From positions 21,651,024 through 21,715,023 of the forward strand of contig CM030835.1 in assembly GCA_018105865.1 (NCBI GenBank): a stretch of DNA of 64,000 nt, written 5' to 3'. Under the pieces are notes generated by a model. The model was not told the origin of the DNA, made no database searches, and saw only the letters and a list, made by a program, of their open reading frames with translations. The position numbers were made by a program, and so were the translations under genes. This DNA comes from Metaphire vulgaris (Eukaryota; Annelida; Clitellata; Crassiclitellata; Megascolecidae). The stretch's first letter is position 1. Each line of letters opens with the position of its first letter. This document shows, one piece after another, positions 22,920-39,393 of this stretch.

Positions 22920-23680
22920 CATTTTTTAGAACACAATTCAACCCGAACCATCAAATCAACTCCAACCCAACCCAACCCATGACGGTAATAGGGTTATTTG
23001 ACCCACCCAACCCAACCCATCGTAATACATTACAATTTCTTAAACCATGACTTATATTATGACCAGGCACGTTGGAACGACTTTTCAGTCGGGAGTGCAG
23101 ATTTTCGGATTTTCTTAAGAAAAAAATCTTGCATCTTAAAAAAGCCCGATGAACAAAAAAGGTAATGAATTTACGTAAAAAGGCATGTAGCCTAAACCCT
23201 GTATAAAAACAAAAAAGTTCTTCATGCACAGAATTTACTCATTTTTTATGACCAGCAAAAAGGTCTTAATTTGACATTTATGGAAGACCATCTTATTTCC
23301 AGAGGATGCAGATACCCTACCCGACAAGAAACGGCCTCCCCTAACACCTAATTATTCATATGGGTCTGTTTTGACAAAATTAAAACGTCCACCATTTTAA
23401 TATGGAAAAGTCTTATCCAAAAACTTTGTTTTTTCTAACCCGGAAGTGATGGTTCAACCAACCCATGGACTTCTCTGGAACATAGTCCTTAATGTGACAT
23501 TGAATTGTAAAAGAAAACATCATGCATTTATTTCACAAGAAAATGTTACATTTAAAATTTCATTTAAATATCTCAAAGACTATTCCATGGAAACACTGGT
23601 TGACTAGTGACGCATTGGTAGATTTGAATCCCTAATGGTTTCCATTTGTGATATTTTTGCAGGTAATCAAAATATAGGCC
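22920..23680. repeat. Patchwork partial copy of the transposase-relic sequence
   Basis: Short blocks recur in the same order as in 20995-21830: TTTACGTAAAAAGGCATGTA at 23172, ACCCGACAAGAAACG at 23319, CCGGAAGTGATGGT at 23440, ATGGAAACACTGG at 23587, and GGTTTCCATTTGTGATATTT at 23637. Unrelated sequence separates them. A CCCAACCCAACCC-rich minisatellite at 22940-23015 precedes. This looks like a heavily deleted second copy. Confidence 0.55.
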
Positions 23681-24001
23681 TGCCTGCAGTGAAAAAAATG
23701 TCGTTTTGTTACCTATAGATTGAACATGCTTATTTTTGCTGTTGTTCGACGATGAAATCAACAAACATCAAAGCAACGATATTGCAGTTTATCTTAAGCG
23801 CTTTTTTGTAATAATGCAGGACAAAGCAAAATGTAACTATTTGCAATGTATAATACCATCACACTGTACCTGTAATATCTTAACTCATGCTTCCATACTT
23901 TTAACTCTAAAAAGAGTTGTGTATGAAACATCGGTGTTGAAATGAGATGTTAAATTGTCACTTTCAAAATGGAAAGAGCAATTAAAATGTTACTTCCTTA
24001 C

Positions 24002-24109
24002 CTTTAGGTCCGGTGTGGCGTTATCAAGTTCAACGGTCTTAAGGTCAACATCTCCGGACACAATGAAGTTTGCAAACGCTCTGACTTGATGACTTCTTGA
24101 CGTCAACAT
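24002..24109 (-). CDS. Candidate first coding exon, 36 codons
   Basis: On the minus strand an ATG opens a frame reading MLTSRSHQVRAFANFI... and ending ...NATPDLK at a strong donor (AAG|GTAAGG), phase 0. The codon composition looks coding and an acceptor-like CTTCTCTAG lies just upstream. No downstream exon could be joined with confidence. It could belong to the transposase relic 1.6 kb away or to an unrelated gene. No domain is recognised. Confidence 0.35.
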
Positions 24110-24112
24110 GTT

Positions 24113-25470
24113 AGACTAGAGAAGTTTCTAACAGAAATTTAAACAGGTTAAATCATTTAATCATTTTGAAAACAATAATTATGTGATAAACCTAATACAA
24201 TAATCTGCAAAATAATATTTCATAATTTTCTACTCAAAGTTTAGGTAAATAACAGATTTTTTTAAAAATTAATAAGTGGCTGCACATAATTCACGTAACT
24301 TAAATTGTTATCATTCTTTAACACCCATATCGCTCACTCAAAAGTTTAAAAAATCTAGGTCATTCACCTAAACTACGCATATGGAGGAGAAATTTGTTTT
24401 GCCCATATGCCTGCATAATATTATTTCATCAGCCAAATTCGATCACCCTATTCACCCTAACCCTAAAGTCTCAAATAATGTCTTCACTTTAAAAAGGCTT
24501 TGCAGTTAAACATTCAAAAGTGAAAGTTTTTAAAAACTTCAAGGCTGATAAATCCACTTCACTATCATGTCATGTGAATTCGGGAATGTGGCAACATGTA
24601 CATTCATTATCTCCATTTGAAACTGATCTACAAACAAGTTTCTCTTGGTTTCAAATAGTTGACTTACCATCCTTACCTCAAATCTATTTGAATAATAAAA
24701 GGTAATTGAAGTAAGGTGCCAAACCAACTAGAGGCATGAAGTGTACCTTCACTGGACACACCTGCACACAGGATGCAATTTCTGAGTTTAAAAAATGGCC
24801 TTTGCACATATCCGTCATGTTACAGTATGAAAGAAATGAGCAATTGCTGTGAACAAGTGTTAATAAGAGTTCTCTTTGTCTAGAGACAGCCACTAGCACG
24901 AAGTACTTAATTATCACACTCATCCACAGAATACCATAACTAAATAGGCCTACAACACTTTCTAAAATGTTGTGATTTCATCTGGTTAAAATGCAAACAT
25001 CACTTGTGATGCCAATCTTCAAGAATCAAGAAATTCAGGAAACTCAAAACAAGGATTAGGCCCGCGTGCCAATAATAGCTGCGCGAAAAACGTTTCTGCA
25101 TAACCAGAAATCACGCAAAACTAATACTTATTGCGCTATATCAGTCTCGGCTAATGTATATCGCAGGCATACACTCACTTGCTATACAGCGTTTTAACAG
25201 CCTTGGATCATTTTATTACACTATTGTGACGATATCTGGTTGATCTCTGAAATGGCCGAGTCTTTTTAGGGATGGATTTGGAGAACAATCAATTGAAACA
25301 CAGTATTAGAACTGGTAGTTTAACATTTACCTAATCACTAAATATCTATATCGAAGCCGATTTTTAAAAAAAAAACTTACACACAAAATATCGCTAATAG
25401 TGATGACTGAAAGCAGTTCGTAAAAACTATGAGTTTAACTGAAATCCGAAAAATGTTTTGTCGTTAACGC
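24113..25470. other. Intergenic, nothing recognised
   Basis: AT-rich. A CACCCTAACCCTAA phrase lies near 24449. No domain-bearing ORF was found. Confidence 0.4.
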
Positions 25471-25473
25471 AAA

Positions 25474-25632
25474 ATGGCGTCGAACAGAAAATTCGCAAAT
25501 GAAAATGAAACACAACTGGATTTCGACCATTCCACCAAGCATCCAACCAAGAAGTCAAAACTGCTACAATCAGGGCTTTCTAAAGTGGAAACGCACGGAA
25601 ACGGCATTTCCACACCTGTTTTTGTTGAGTAA
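25474..25632 (+). CDS. Possible small ORF or 5' exon, 52 codons
   Basis: A plus-strand ATG in good context (CGCAAAATGG) opens MASNRKFANENETQLDFD... and closes at TAA after FVE. It is hydrophilic, with no signal peptide or domain seen. It faces away from the minus-strand exon at 24.0 kb. It may be a chance ORF, a small protein or a first exon. Confidence 0.25.
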   Translation: MASNRKFANENETQLDFDHSTKHPTKKSKLLQSGLSKVETHGNGISTPVFVE

Positions 25633-27408
25633 AAAAGTATGAGTTCCCAAACCTTTTCTTTTTAAAAAAACCCTGGTTACAATGCCAACTGACCTATCCG
25701 GCTTGACCTGGTTCTTATTCAGATTTGATTTGGTGATATAGAAGTTGATTGACAGTTCATTTTACTATGTAGGTAGAGTCCTACTTGATCAATTTCTTTG
25801 GGAATGAAGACCCGAGGGCACAAAGACATAGGTCCTAGGCCCTATGATGTTTTTCCTACATAGAGGTCTTGCAAAATCTCAATGGTTGTCACGTGATCAA
25901 TGTTTAAGCCGCCATGATGTTTGGCAAAATAATAAGTCAGGTTTGTGGTAATAATGATCCGCTGATCTCAATTTGTTATAGACGTTTAGTGATTCGATCA
26001 GCGGCCGTTAGGGAAAGGGTCAAATTAGCGCCGCTTAGCCTCATTCAAAGGCCTATTTTAAAATCAATATTTTCTCATAACGAAAATATGTTGACAATGA
26101 AAATTATTTTAATCGATTATAATTCATTTATTGCTGCAGCTTTTCCCGGACACTTGCAATAAGCGATTGGACAGAAGGCAAATAAAAGATTTTAGTTTTA
26201 AGAAATCGATTCCAGTTTTTGATTTTATCACGAAATATTCCTGGTCGTAGCCATTTTCTGTGATAGACAAAATGAATATTTTACGCATTTCAAGTTGATG
26301 TTAAAATTCGGGAAATTCTCTTATTTTCACTTTTTGAAATATTTTAAAGTGAGTTTTTAAAGATCCATTATTGATATCGTGTCTAAATATTCTGAAGGGA
26401 AATATTGATTCGAGTTCATTATATATGATAGGAAGCCTTGTCTCTGATTGACTGATATCAGGGATTGACCTGGTGTTTTGCTGATAGCATTTGGAATTCC
26501 ATCGATTTATGCCTAAGATTATTAGAAATGGCGCTGCAGAAGTCCATAATAATAGTAATTCTTATTATTATATGAATGTGAAAATCTAAGTTGCTTAATT
26601 ATGTGGGGTTTATATAGCTCTGTTACATTTCTCTGACTGATCATTATAATTACTGTGATGGTATCTTGCAGCATTTATTTTCTGCATATAATTGGTATTC
26701 TTAAAGACGCTTATGCTATCATGTTGAATTTACAGCCAGTCAAGTCATTTTGTATATGAATTAAATAAATTTTGTATATGTATTGAAAATTATTATGCTA
26801 AGCATTATTTGATTGAATATTCCATCTAGCACATAAATAATGCTAGTCATTAGTTAAGCCATTAGTTCTATATTCTAACTAATTGAGTGATGTATTGTTG
26901 CGAACCAGGCCTCTATGACTCACTACTATCACTCCCAGGATGGCTAAGTCCATTATTTGCAAAAACATCAATTCGGTATCATTATGCTATTTTTAGGGCG
27001 GAGGATATTAGACCAACCAATTTCAAATCGACCAACCATTAGTATTTTTAATTGGTTGCATTTTCTTTAAGCGATTAATTTCTTGATTAATTTCTTTTAT
27101 ATTTTGGTTACTTATTTAAGTGAATTTGACTTAGCCTACTAGAGTTTTTCTACCATTCTGTTAACAATGGCAAATGATGAAAGCAATGTTGCAGTTAAGC
27201 ATTTAAGCAAGAGAGACATATGCAGAGCTACAATGCAAACAGATCAGTTAAAATCTATTTGTAATCATTAATCAAGATTTAATGATTAATTGATTAAAAA
27301 ATTCTGATTAATCAAACAAGAAATTTATAATCAGTACCAACCTACTATTTTTCTTTTTTTCTAAAGGGTCTCAAAATATCTTGCATTTACTGTTTTTTTC
27401 ATTTGCAG
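25633..27408. other. Intergenic/intronic region upstream of zinc-finger gene C
   Basis: The region contains an ATG in strong context (GCCGCCATGATG at 25909) opening an 82-codon ORF without recognised domain. If a 5' exon of gene C exists it should lie here, because gene C has a leader splice acceptor at 27401-27408. No further feature was identified. Confidence 0.35.
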
Positions 27409-27553
27409 AAAGAACTCATAAAAGAAGAGGATGTTTTTCAAGCAGACGCTATCCATAAAGAAACCTTTTGAATGAAAACTTTGTCCTATTGAATATTTAT
27501 CAAAATATCTAAAACAACCGATCAGTCAAAGTAACTTCTGACGTCAGCAGGGC

Positions 27554-28609
27554 ATGGGGAGATTACATGAATGTAATATATGTGGCAAAAGAACATTCAC
27601 TTGCCTAAGTAAACTTAAAATTCATGAAAGAAGTCATATCGGTGAGACACCATATGTTTGCAAATTTTGTGGGAAGGCATACAGTCAACAAAGTTATGTT
27701 AAAGTTCATGAAAGAGTTCATACAGGTGAGAAACCATATAATTGCAGATTTTGTGGGAAAGGACATCGTCGACTGGATTCCCTTAAATTTCATGAAAGAC
27801 TTCATACCGGGGAGAAGCCATATGTTTGCAAATTATGTGGTAAGACATACAGTCAAAAAAGTTACCTTAAAGTTCATGAAAGAATTCATACACGTGAGAA
27901 ACCATATGATTGCAGATTTTGTGGGAAGGCACACAGTCGAAAGGATGTTCTTAAGGTTCATGAAAGAATTCATACTGGAGAGAAGCCGTATTCTTGTAAC
28001 ATTTGCTCAAAGACATTTATTGACTTAAGTTGCTTAAATCGTCATCAAATAATTCATACCGGAGAAAAGCCGTATATTTGCAAAATATGCAGAAAGGAAT
28101 TCAGTGAATTGGGCCACCTTAAACGCCATGAAAGAATTCATACTGGATGCAAGCCATATGCCTGTAAAATATGTGAAAGAACATTCCGTCACTCACCCAG
28201 TCTTAAGAATCATGAAAGAATTCATAGTGGAGAGAAGCCTTTCATATGTTCTGTTTGTAGCAAAGCATTCAGTCGAAGACAGGATGTCATCAAACATCAC
28301 AGATTGCACACAGAACAAAAGCCAAAGTGTGTAAAACGAAACAGAATTTCTAAGAAATCATCTTCTAAAGTTTATAATTTTGCTGCTAAACCATTTGGAT
28401 GTGGTGTTTGTGATGAAATATTTGTAGAAGAAGCTCATTTTCTAAAGCATTGTTCTCTTCACGTTACCGATAGTGATATGTCTCAAAATCTGATTTTTCA
28501 TTCTGATTGTCATCGAATTGTTTCCAATGAAAAATTCACAGAAGGATCTTCCATCAAAGAACTGAGCAATAGGCTTTGGTACAATGTTCACTCTAAATTT
28601 TCCCTCTGA
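27554..28609 (+). CDS. C2H2 zinc-finger protein C (10 fingers)
   Basis: A 351-residue zinc-finger protein paralogous to B, with matching leader, N-terminus and C-terminal finger. Finger 1 has one extra residue between the cysteine pair and the core Phe (CNICGKRTFTC). Fingers 2-3 and 4-5 are a tandem pair duplication of 168 bp, with the core Phe replaced by Tyr or His (GKAYSQ, GKGHRR, GKTYSQ, GKAHSR). Nine fingers lead to about residue 255, and the conserved GCGVCDEIFVEEAHF finger ends near 303. The tail SIKELSNRL matches the alternative-frame tail of B but is cut off. The TGA stop lies where LINE 3' sequence begins. The leader acceptor is TTTGCAG at 27408. Confidence 0.9.
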   Translation: MGRLHECNICGKRTFTCLSKLKIHERSHIGETPYVCKFCGKAYSQQSYVKVHERVHTGEKPYNCRFCGKGHRRLDSLKFHERLHTGEKPYVCKLCGKTYSQKSYLKVHERIHTREKPYDCRFCGKAHSRKDVLKVHERIHTGEKPYSCNICSKTFIDLSCLNRHQIIHTGEKPYICKICRKEFSELGHLKRHERIHTGCKPYACKICERTFRHSPSLKNHERIHSGEKPFICSVCSKAFSRRQDVIKHHRLHTEQKPKCVKRNRISKKSSSKVYNFAAKPFGCGVCDEIFVEEAHFLKHCSLHVTDSDMSQNLIFHSDCHRIVSNEKFTEGSSIKELSNRLWYNVHSKFSL

Positions 28610-28690
28610 ACTGTGCTAAGCGCTATTGTTGTAAGCCTTAGCTTTGGTTTACTGCGCTATATAAATTGTCAATAAATAAATAAATAAAAG
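28606..28690 (+). mobile_element. LINE 3' tail abutting zinc-finger gene C
   Basis: CTGAACTGTGCTAAGCGCT through GCGCTATATAAATTGTCAA and (TAAA)n matches the 3' end of the LINE at 52.88-52.97 kb. The first bases supply the TGA of gene C. The tail contains AATAAA words that could act as polyadenylation signals. Confidence 0.75.
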
Positions 28691-29290
28691 CTGTGCGGAC
28701 CGCGCACGTGACAACAAAATGCTGCGCAGTGATAATTAATGTCACAGCGTGATGTACCTGTGATGGAAATCAAGCTATTGGACTTCGGACTTTAGTCTGA
28801 AGAGTGGAGGCTGGATGTAGGTCGAGCGACATTAGGCGAGTGTCAAATGACAAGAAGTAGGCAGGAACTACATGCAGCACAGCACAACAGCATCCCGTGT
28901 GATGCCAATATATCGGGCAAGTCAACACATCTGGTTTGGCTGCGACGCTCCAGCACAATCGGAGATCAAGATGGCCGTGCCCACATCCTTGAAAGTTGGC
29001 CAATTGCCTAACTGTGATGCTGCTCAAAGCAGTGATTCTGGCAGTGTGCTCCTCTAGTATGTTAATAAGAGTTTTTATTGGCAGTGTGAGTACAGAATAA
29101 TTCCTAACAGATAGGCATTGCGTATGTTTCGTTTATTTGCGTATTTGCTGTAAAGAACCGATGATAAGACTGGAATAAACGTTACGAGGAAAAAGTGCAG
29201 CTTAAGTTTTAAACAAAAATGCTTGCAAGAGTTAGTTGAATTAGTGACTTCAAAGTCTAGAAAACAGTTAACAAAACTGGGCAACATCTT
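28691..29290. other. Intergenic, nothing recognised
   Basis: Moderately GC-rich at 28690-29060. Short ORFs on both strands show no domain. Possibly more retroelement sequence, but unassigned. Confidence 0.35.
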
Positions 29291-29298
29291 CACTTGCC

Positions 29299-29511
29299 GT
29301 GAAAGTAGTGACAACGTTGTTTGCTAAATATGCCAAGAAGCATTGTACAGGTGGCACATTTACCACTGGAAAACGATGGAACATTTGGAAAATCGATTAT
29401 TTGAAGCGTCATATCAAGCAGAAGATTCACCTGAATTATATCACTAAACTACGATGCCAGAAATCTGGAGGGCTACAAACAACATCGACATTCAAAAGAT
29501 GGTCATGTTGA
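29299..29511 (+). pseudogene. TTF/BED-like finger fragment of a hAT-type protein
   Basis: The plus frame reads KYAKKHCTGGTFTTGKRW, then DYLKRHIKQKIHL. This resembles the zinc finger that precedes DUF4371 in ZNF862-like hAT proteins (C..C...  FttG...f....L..H..S..H), with one cysteine lost. No transposase body follows, so it is a relic. Confidence 0.4.
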
Positions 29512-29519
29512 CGTCAGAC

Positions 29520-30700
29520 TATAATAAGAATAACAGTGTACATTACCATAGACACTATAGGACCCACAAGTTTTTAATATTGCAGACTTGCTGTATTATA
29601 AGTGAGACTGATATATAACACTTTTAATTTAATTTTGCACCTATTTTTGTGCTTTTTATTACGTGCTTGTGAAAATTTTCAACCACAACTCAGACTCTGT
29701 CCTCACTTGACAAAAACTGTCCCCTCCTCGCCATGTTAGAAATTTGAATGAAAAGCAGACAATCCATGAAAAAATTTTACTCCGCGCGCTGCAGAAATAC
29801 TGTCCACTGATTGGCTGCAAAGTATGAAGTCTTATTGGTCGGGAAAGTATAATATATAAAATATAATATAAAATATAACTTTTCATTGGATAATTACGAT
29901 CCAAATTCACCATACAATCTCGTTGGTTAATCTTCCCATGAAAAAGCGGGTCAAATGCAAGAAAAAGCAGCACCTTGCATAGAAATTTGTGCAGAATTAA
30001 ATTTCCAATAAAACGGTATATAATAAGCCAGCATTGTAAGGGAATTTGGCGAGAATATCAGACTTATGTCCAAAATAGCGAAATCGTGTAGCCTATGCAA
30101 GACTTTTTCACACCACTGTACATATAATATATGTACATATAGTACATACATACATATGTACATGTACATATACATATATACATATACATATGTACATATA
30201 GTACATATAATATATTGCTACCATCTGATTTCGTCTTCACATTTTTCAACGCGTACTCGGTATCTAACAACATACACGAAGACCTCAATTACTGACGCAG
30301 AGGCATGTGATAGGTCCTTGTGACTGGGCCATGGTCATTTTCTTAACTACCAGAGAATCAAATTAAGTGACATGAAAATGTTGTTGCGCACAATTAAGCA
30401 TAATCCGAATACATCCGCTAATTAATTAGAGGACTCGTATCAACTGTCTGTCAATAGCAACTTGATCTGCCATTTCTAATCGCTTAAACTAAGATGTCTG
30501 TTTATTAATTAAGGGATAAGGGAAACCCTCGAAATTTTCGGTGCAAATGTATCATACTCAGTGAACGGGATTTTCCAACAGCCATTAGTATAGGAAGTGT
30601 ACATGATATTACCAATGTCAAATTGCTATGTTCGGAAATATGATTGCAATCAGCAGCACACACGCCTCATTAGGCCTATTAGTCAAGCCCATGTTCTGTG
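29520..30700. other. Intergenic with a TACATA-rich simple repeat
   Basis: A tract of TACATATA/TGTACATA words occupies 30116-30215 and produces spurious Tyr/Ile/Met-rich ORFs. Nothing else was recognised. Confidence 0.5.
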
Positions 30701-30705
30701 AGCGT

Positions 30706-30782
30706 GATAAATATTGCAGCTCCTGATATCAACGCAGTTGGTTCATTAAAACTAAAAAAAATTATTAATTCCGAATGAAAAT
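30706..30782 (+). promoter_or_regulatory. Possible core promoter and 5' UTR of fibrinogen-related gene 1
   Basis: A GATAAATATTG sequence near 30706 is TATA-like and lies about 70 bp before the ATG. An earlier ATG at 30775 is in another frame and would give only a short upstream ORF. This is weak evidence based on position only. Confidence 0.25.
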
Positions 30783-36021
<5,239 letters not shown>

Positions 36022-36660
36022 GTTTTAGAAGCCATGGCTTTTAACATTTTAGACAAATTCCTTTACTTTAAAATCGAATAATTTGGGAAATTTTCCAAAT
36101 ACAGTACTTATTATTTACACGCTTCCAGAATATTTAGTCAACGCATTAAGCTATAAATGCGCTGATATATTAAATTTATATAGGCCTATTGTATTGTATT
36201 AGCCAGGATAATGCACGTCCGCCTATATTATTTTAACGGAATAATCTGATATTGTCATGTATTGTAATTTATTTGGCAGCATTTGTAATCTCAAGTCCAC
36301 TTTCATATAGTTCACTTTCTCCTTATTATAGAGCCCACCCCCGTAAAGAGTGTTCGCTGATAAAAAGGATGTCAAAATTATTATATGGAACTATATAGAT
36401 TATCACGTGACTGCTGTGAAATCCTATAATTAGCAAAGATTCTAATTTCAATGTCTGCCTGTTTGCTAGAATGTATCGTTCGCAGTTGCATTTAGCTCTC
36501 TATGTAGTCTGAACTTTATTAGAACTATAGTCTTTGCTGTATCTATTGTTTCTCTATTGGATAATATAGGATTCTGTGTCATATAAATGTTCGAGTCTTC
36601 AGAGTAAGATTAGCTATCATGCAACTGCTAGTTCAGAAGGCGGAATCAAGCGATGCTTAT
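36022..36660. other. 3' flank of fibrinogen-related gene 1
   Basis: The likely 3' UTR and beyond. The best polyadenylation-signal candidate is ATTAAA at 36169-36174; no strict AATAAA was seen nearby. No gene was recognised. Confidence 0.4.
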
Positions 36661-36667
36661 ATACCAA

Positions 36668-37012
36668 TTCGGTATCACATTATGACCGCCCCTTGTTATG
36701 ACTGCCCCGTTTATGACCGCCCCGTTTATGACCGCCCCGTTTATGACCGCCCCAGCTATGGCTGCCCCGTTTATGACCGCCCCAGCTATGGCTGCCCCGT
36801 TTATGACCGCCCCAGCTATGGCTGCCGTCTCAGTATCGTTTAGGGTTAGTGTTTCGTGTCTGGTTTATGGTGTGGTTATGATTACATGACCCCGTACGGG
36901 TTAGGGTACAGTGCTTTTCGTCAAAACCCATAGAGTAACTCGGGCGGTCATAACTGGGGTGGTCATAACCGGGGCGGTCATAGCTGGGGCGGCTACCACC
37001 TGTAACCGGATA
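36668..37012. repeat. Foldback-like repeat with inverted 15-bp arrays
   Basis: The left array (36678-36825) has about ten units of TTATGACCGCCCCGT and its AGCTATGGCTGCCCC variant. The right array (36940-36995) carries about four units in inverse orientation. Outer ends AATTCGGTATCACA and, inverted, AATTCGTATCC are related. A half-element with the same right end lies at 13508-13605. Reading frames here only translate the repeat. Confidence 0.7.
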
Positions 37013-38680
37013 CGAATTCAAGCCGAATTCAAAGTTGAAGCCTTTTCCGGCTCGTTCAAATAACATGCACTAATACAGGTACATATATGAAGAGCTATCC
37101 GCAATTAATATAAACAATGATTAATCATTAAGAAACAGATAATAGGTGCCCGAAGAAATTTTTCCAGGGGGCAAAACACAATAGTCACGGTTAATATTTT
37201 GCCAAGACTTTCAAACTTCACTGTAAAAAATTGTTATTTGCATTTTCCGGGGTGGGGGGAGTGCGTCCTTCTGCAAGGACGTCCTAATGTGCGGGCGTCT
37301 CTGGAAACGGACATTAATCAAAATATGATAAATGAACTGGAGATATGCTAAACTACTCAAGAGATAAAATTCAGTTGTATGCGGTGGCGGACATCGTAAG
37401 ACATTTGCAACTAATTAGAAATGCAATCGGATATAGGCCTACACCAGTTCTCATCGTCTATTCTATTGCTGTCGTTGTATTAATATGAATATCAGTTTTA
37501 AATATCTGAAAGCATCTTCAATAATTAATGCATTGCTATAATCTAATGCCATGAAAAGTGCAGATAGGTGTCCAAAGATCGATTATCTGGTCTTTAAAAT
37601 CCTCAATTCGACTATTATTCTGCAAATCGTTGTTTGGGCTCAACTTCAGCACAGTCAGTCAGTATGAAAGTCTTTGTCATTACCTGATTTTAGTCGTTTG
37701 TTACTTTTCCATATCTTGCTAACCAATTTGTATCTCAATTAGTTAATTTTTAACTTTGCAATTCATTTCGTTCAGAAAAATTGACCTTCTAACAGTTGTT
37801 AACGTTAAAGTGTCTCCAAGGAAGTCGTGGCTGTTCAAAATTATGCTAACTTTGGTAGACTTGATTATGTAAGAACAACTGAACTTACACTGTAATTTGA
37901 ACCTTTAAAGGTTTCGGAAAGGATATGTATTGTTACATCTTGGTTTAATGGCTACTTTTAGTAGGTATTTTGGATAAAGTAATGGTTAATCCGCTGTTTT
38001 GTCGATTCCATAAAAATATTGCTTATTTAAATTAGTTGAACAATGTGTGATATTTCTAAAGGAATCCATTCAAGAAGAGTCAATAGCGTAAGCGTTTTTC
38101 TGCAAAATGTCAGCGGATTTCCATCTATTCAATAAATGGCTTTATTAGTAAATTCATTGCCCTGTTAACCGCCGCATCGCGTGTTGGCGCTGAAACACTA
38201 TAAAAAGGCAAATTAACCGTTCCGATCGATATGTGTCTGTTTGACCGTTGACCACATTCAAAAGGGAGGGAGAGGATTAAGGGCTATCGCTTAATTTACT
38301 CTATATCAGATCTTCTTGTCTGTATCTATCATTTGCCCTGTTTTGTCTGGCCATGTTTGTCGGTATTTTCTTTTCGCCGTTCAGTATGCATCGTTTCGTC
38401 GTGCGCCGTTTTAACCGGTTTCCCCTTCCAAAAGAGAGCCAAACAGATAGAACTTCACAAATTATAACATTTCTATTGACACAATATTGAAACCACAAAT
38501 ACACTTTTCCTGATTTTACTGATGTCATCTGGTCTATGATGTCAGAGTCAGTTTCTTCTCTTTCTAAGCTGAGTTGAGAAAGATCACAGTTTTGCGCCTC
38601 CTACAAGTGCCGGACGGAAGTTAACCACACAATTTCTATATGTCGCCGGACGATTTTTATCATTTTATCATAAGGGGTCG
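37013..38680. other. AT-rich intergenic, one TATA-like promoter candidate
   Basis: A consensus TATAAAAAG lies at 38199-38207 in CACTATAAAAAGGC, but the following ATGs open only very short frames. The rest shows no gene or element. Confidence 0.35.
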
Positions 38681-38982
38681 TCCATAAATTACGTCACGCG
38701 ATTTTGACACTTTTTATCCCTCCCCCTACGTCAGGAGACGTCACAAAACGTCGGACCCCCTAAAATATGACCGTAACACTGGGCCGACCCACCCAATTTT
38801 CGTCTTCCGAAAAGTCTTGCCAGGCATAAACCAGTTCCACCCTGCTTCATTTTGAATATATTCACAGCTCCTGGGTAAAACGCGTGAAATGTGGCGTAGG
38901 CCCTACATCTGCAGCATTAGACTATATCCTTAAAATTTCAATATGCAGCGGCGCCATCTAGCGAAAACTAGGCTATTGGCAG

Positions 38983-39166
38983 CAGTGGCGGCTCTAGGAT
39001 TTGACAAGTGGGGGCCGTTGGGGTGGCAACTTCTAATCATGGGGGCCAACCATTTGTTGTTTAATGTATGTAGCATTAAGTATAGGGTCCCAACTGGGGG
39101 GCCACTGGGGGGCAGGCACTCAATAGGGGCACGGGCCCCCTGGCCCTCCCGGTGGAGCCGCCACTG
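38983..39166. mobile_element. hAT-type MITE, TSD ATTGGCAG (copy 1 of a family)
   Basis: The element runs from CAGTGGCGGCTCTAGG to GGAGCCGCCACTG and is flanked by perfect ATTGGCAG duplications (38975-38982, 39167-39174). It is 184 bp and closely matches the element at 43181. The overlapping ORFs on both strands are fortuitous. Confidence 0.92.
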
Positions 39167-39393
39167 ATTGGCAGTACGCAATCATATAGGATAGGCCTAC
39201 ATAGAGTTACTACGAGCGCGAAAAGATAATTAGGCTTATCGCGGAACTAAAATTAGAATCGGTCCTAAAGGAGGTCACGCTCACTGCGCATGCGTATGCA
39301 AATGTGGCCATTAGATAGTTGAATTCACGCGGTATTGTGTGAATTACTAAATAGATTTCTTAAAGTTTAATTTGTTCCGCGATAAAATTAAGT

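Noticed and set aside
36619..36889. YDRPVYDRP- and MTAPFMTAP-type repetitive proteins
   Set aside because: All three frames translate the 15-bp minisatellite; 15 is a multiple of three, so open frames arise automatically.
38199..38207. Strong TATA box as a gene promoter
   Set aside because: No downstream coding exon could be supported; kept only as a weak note in the intergenic entry.
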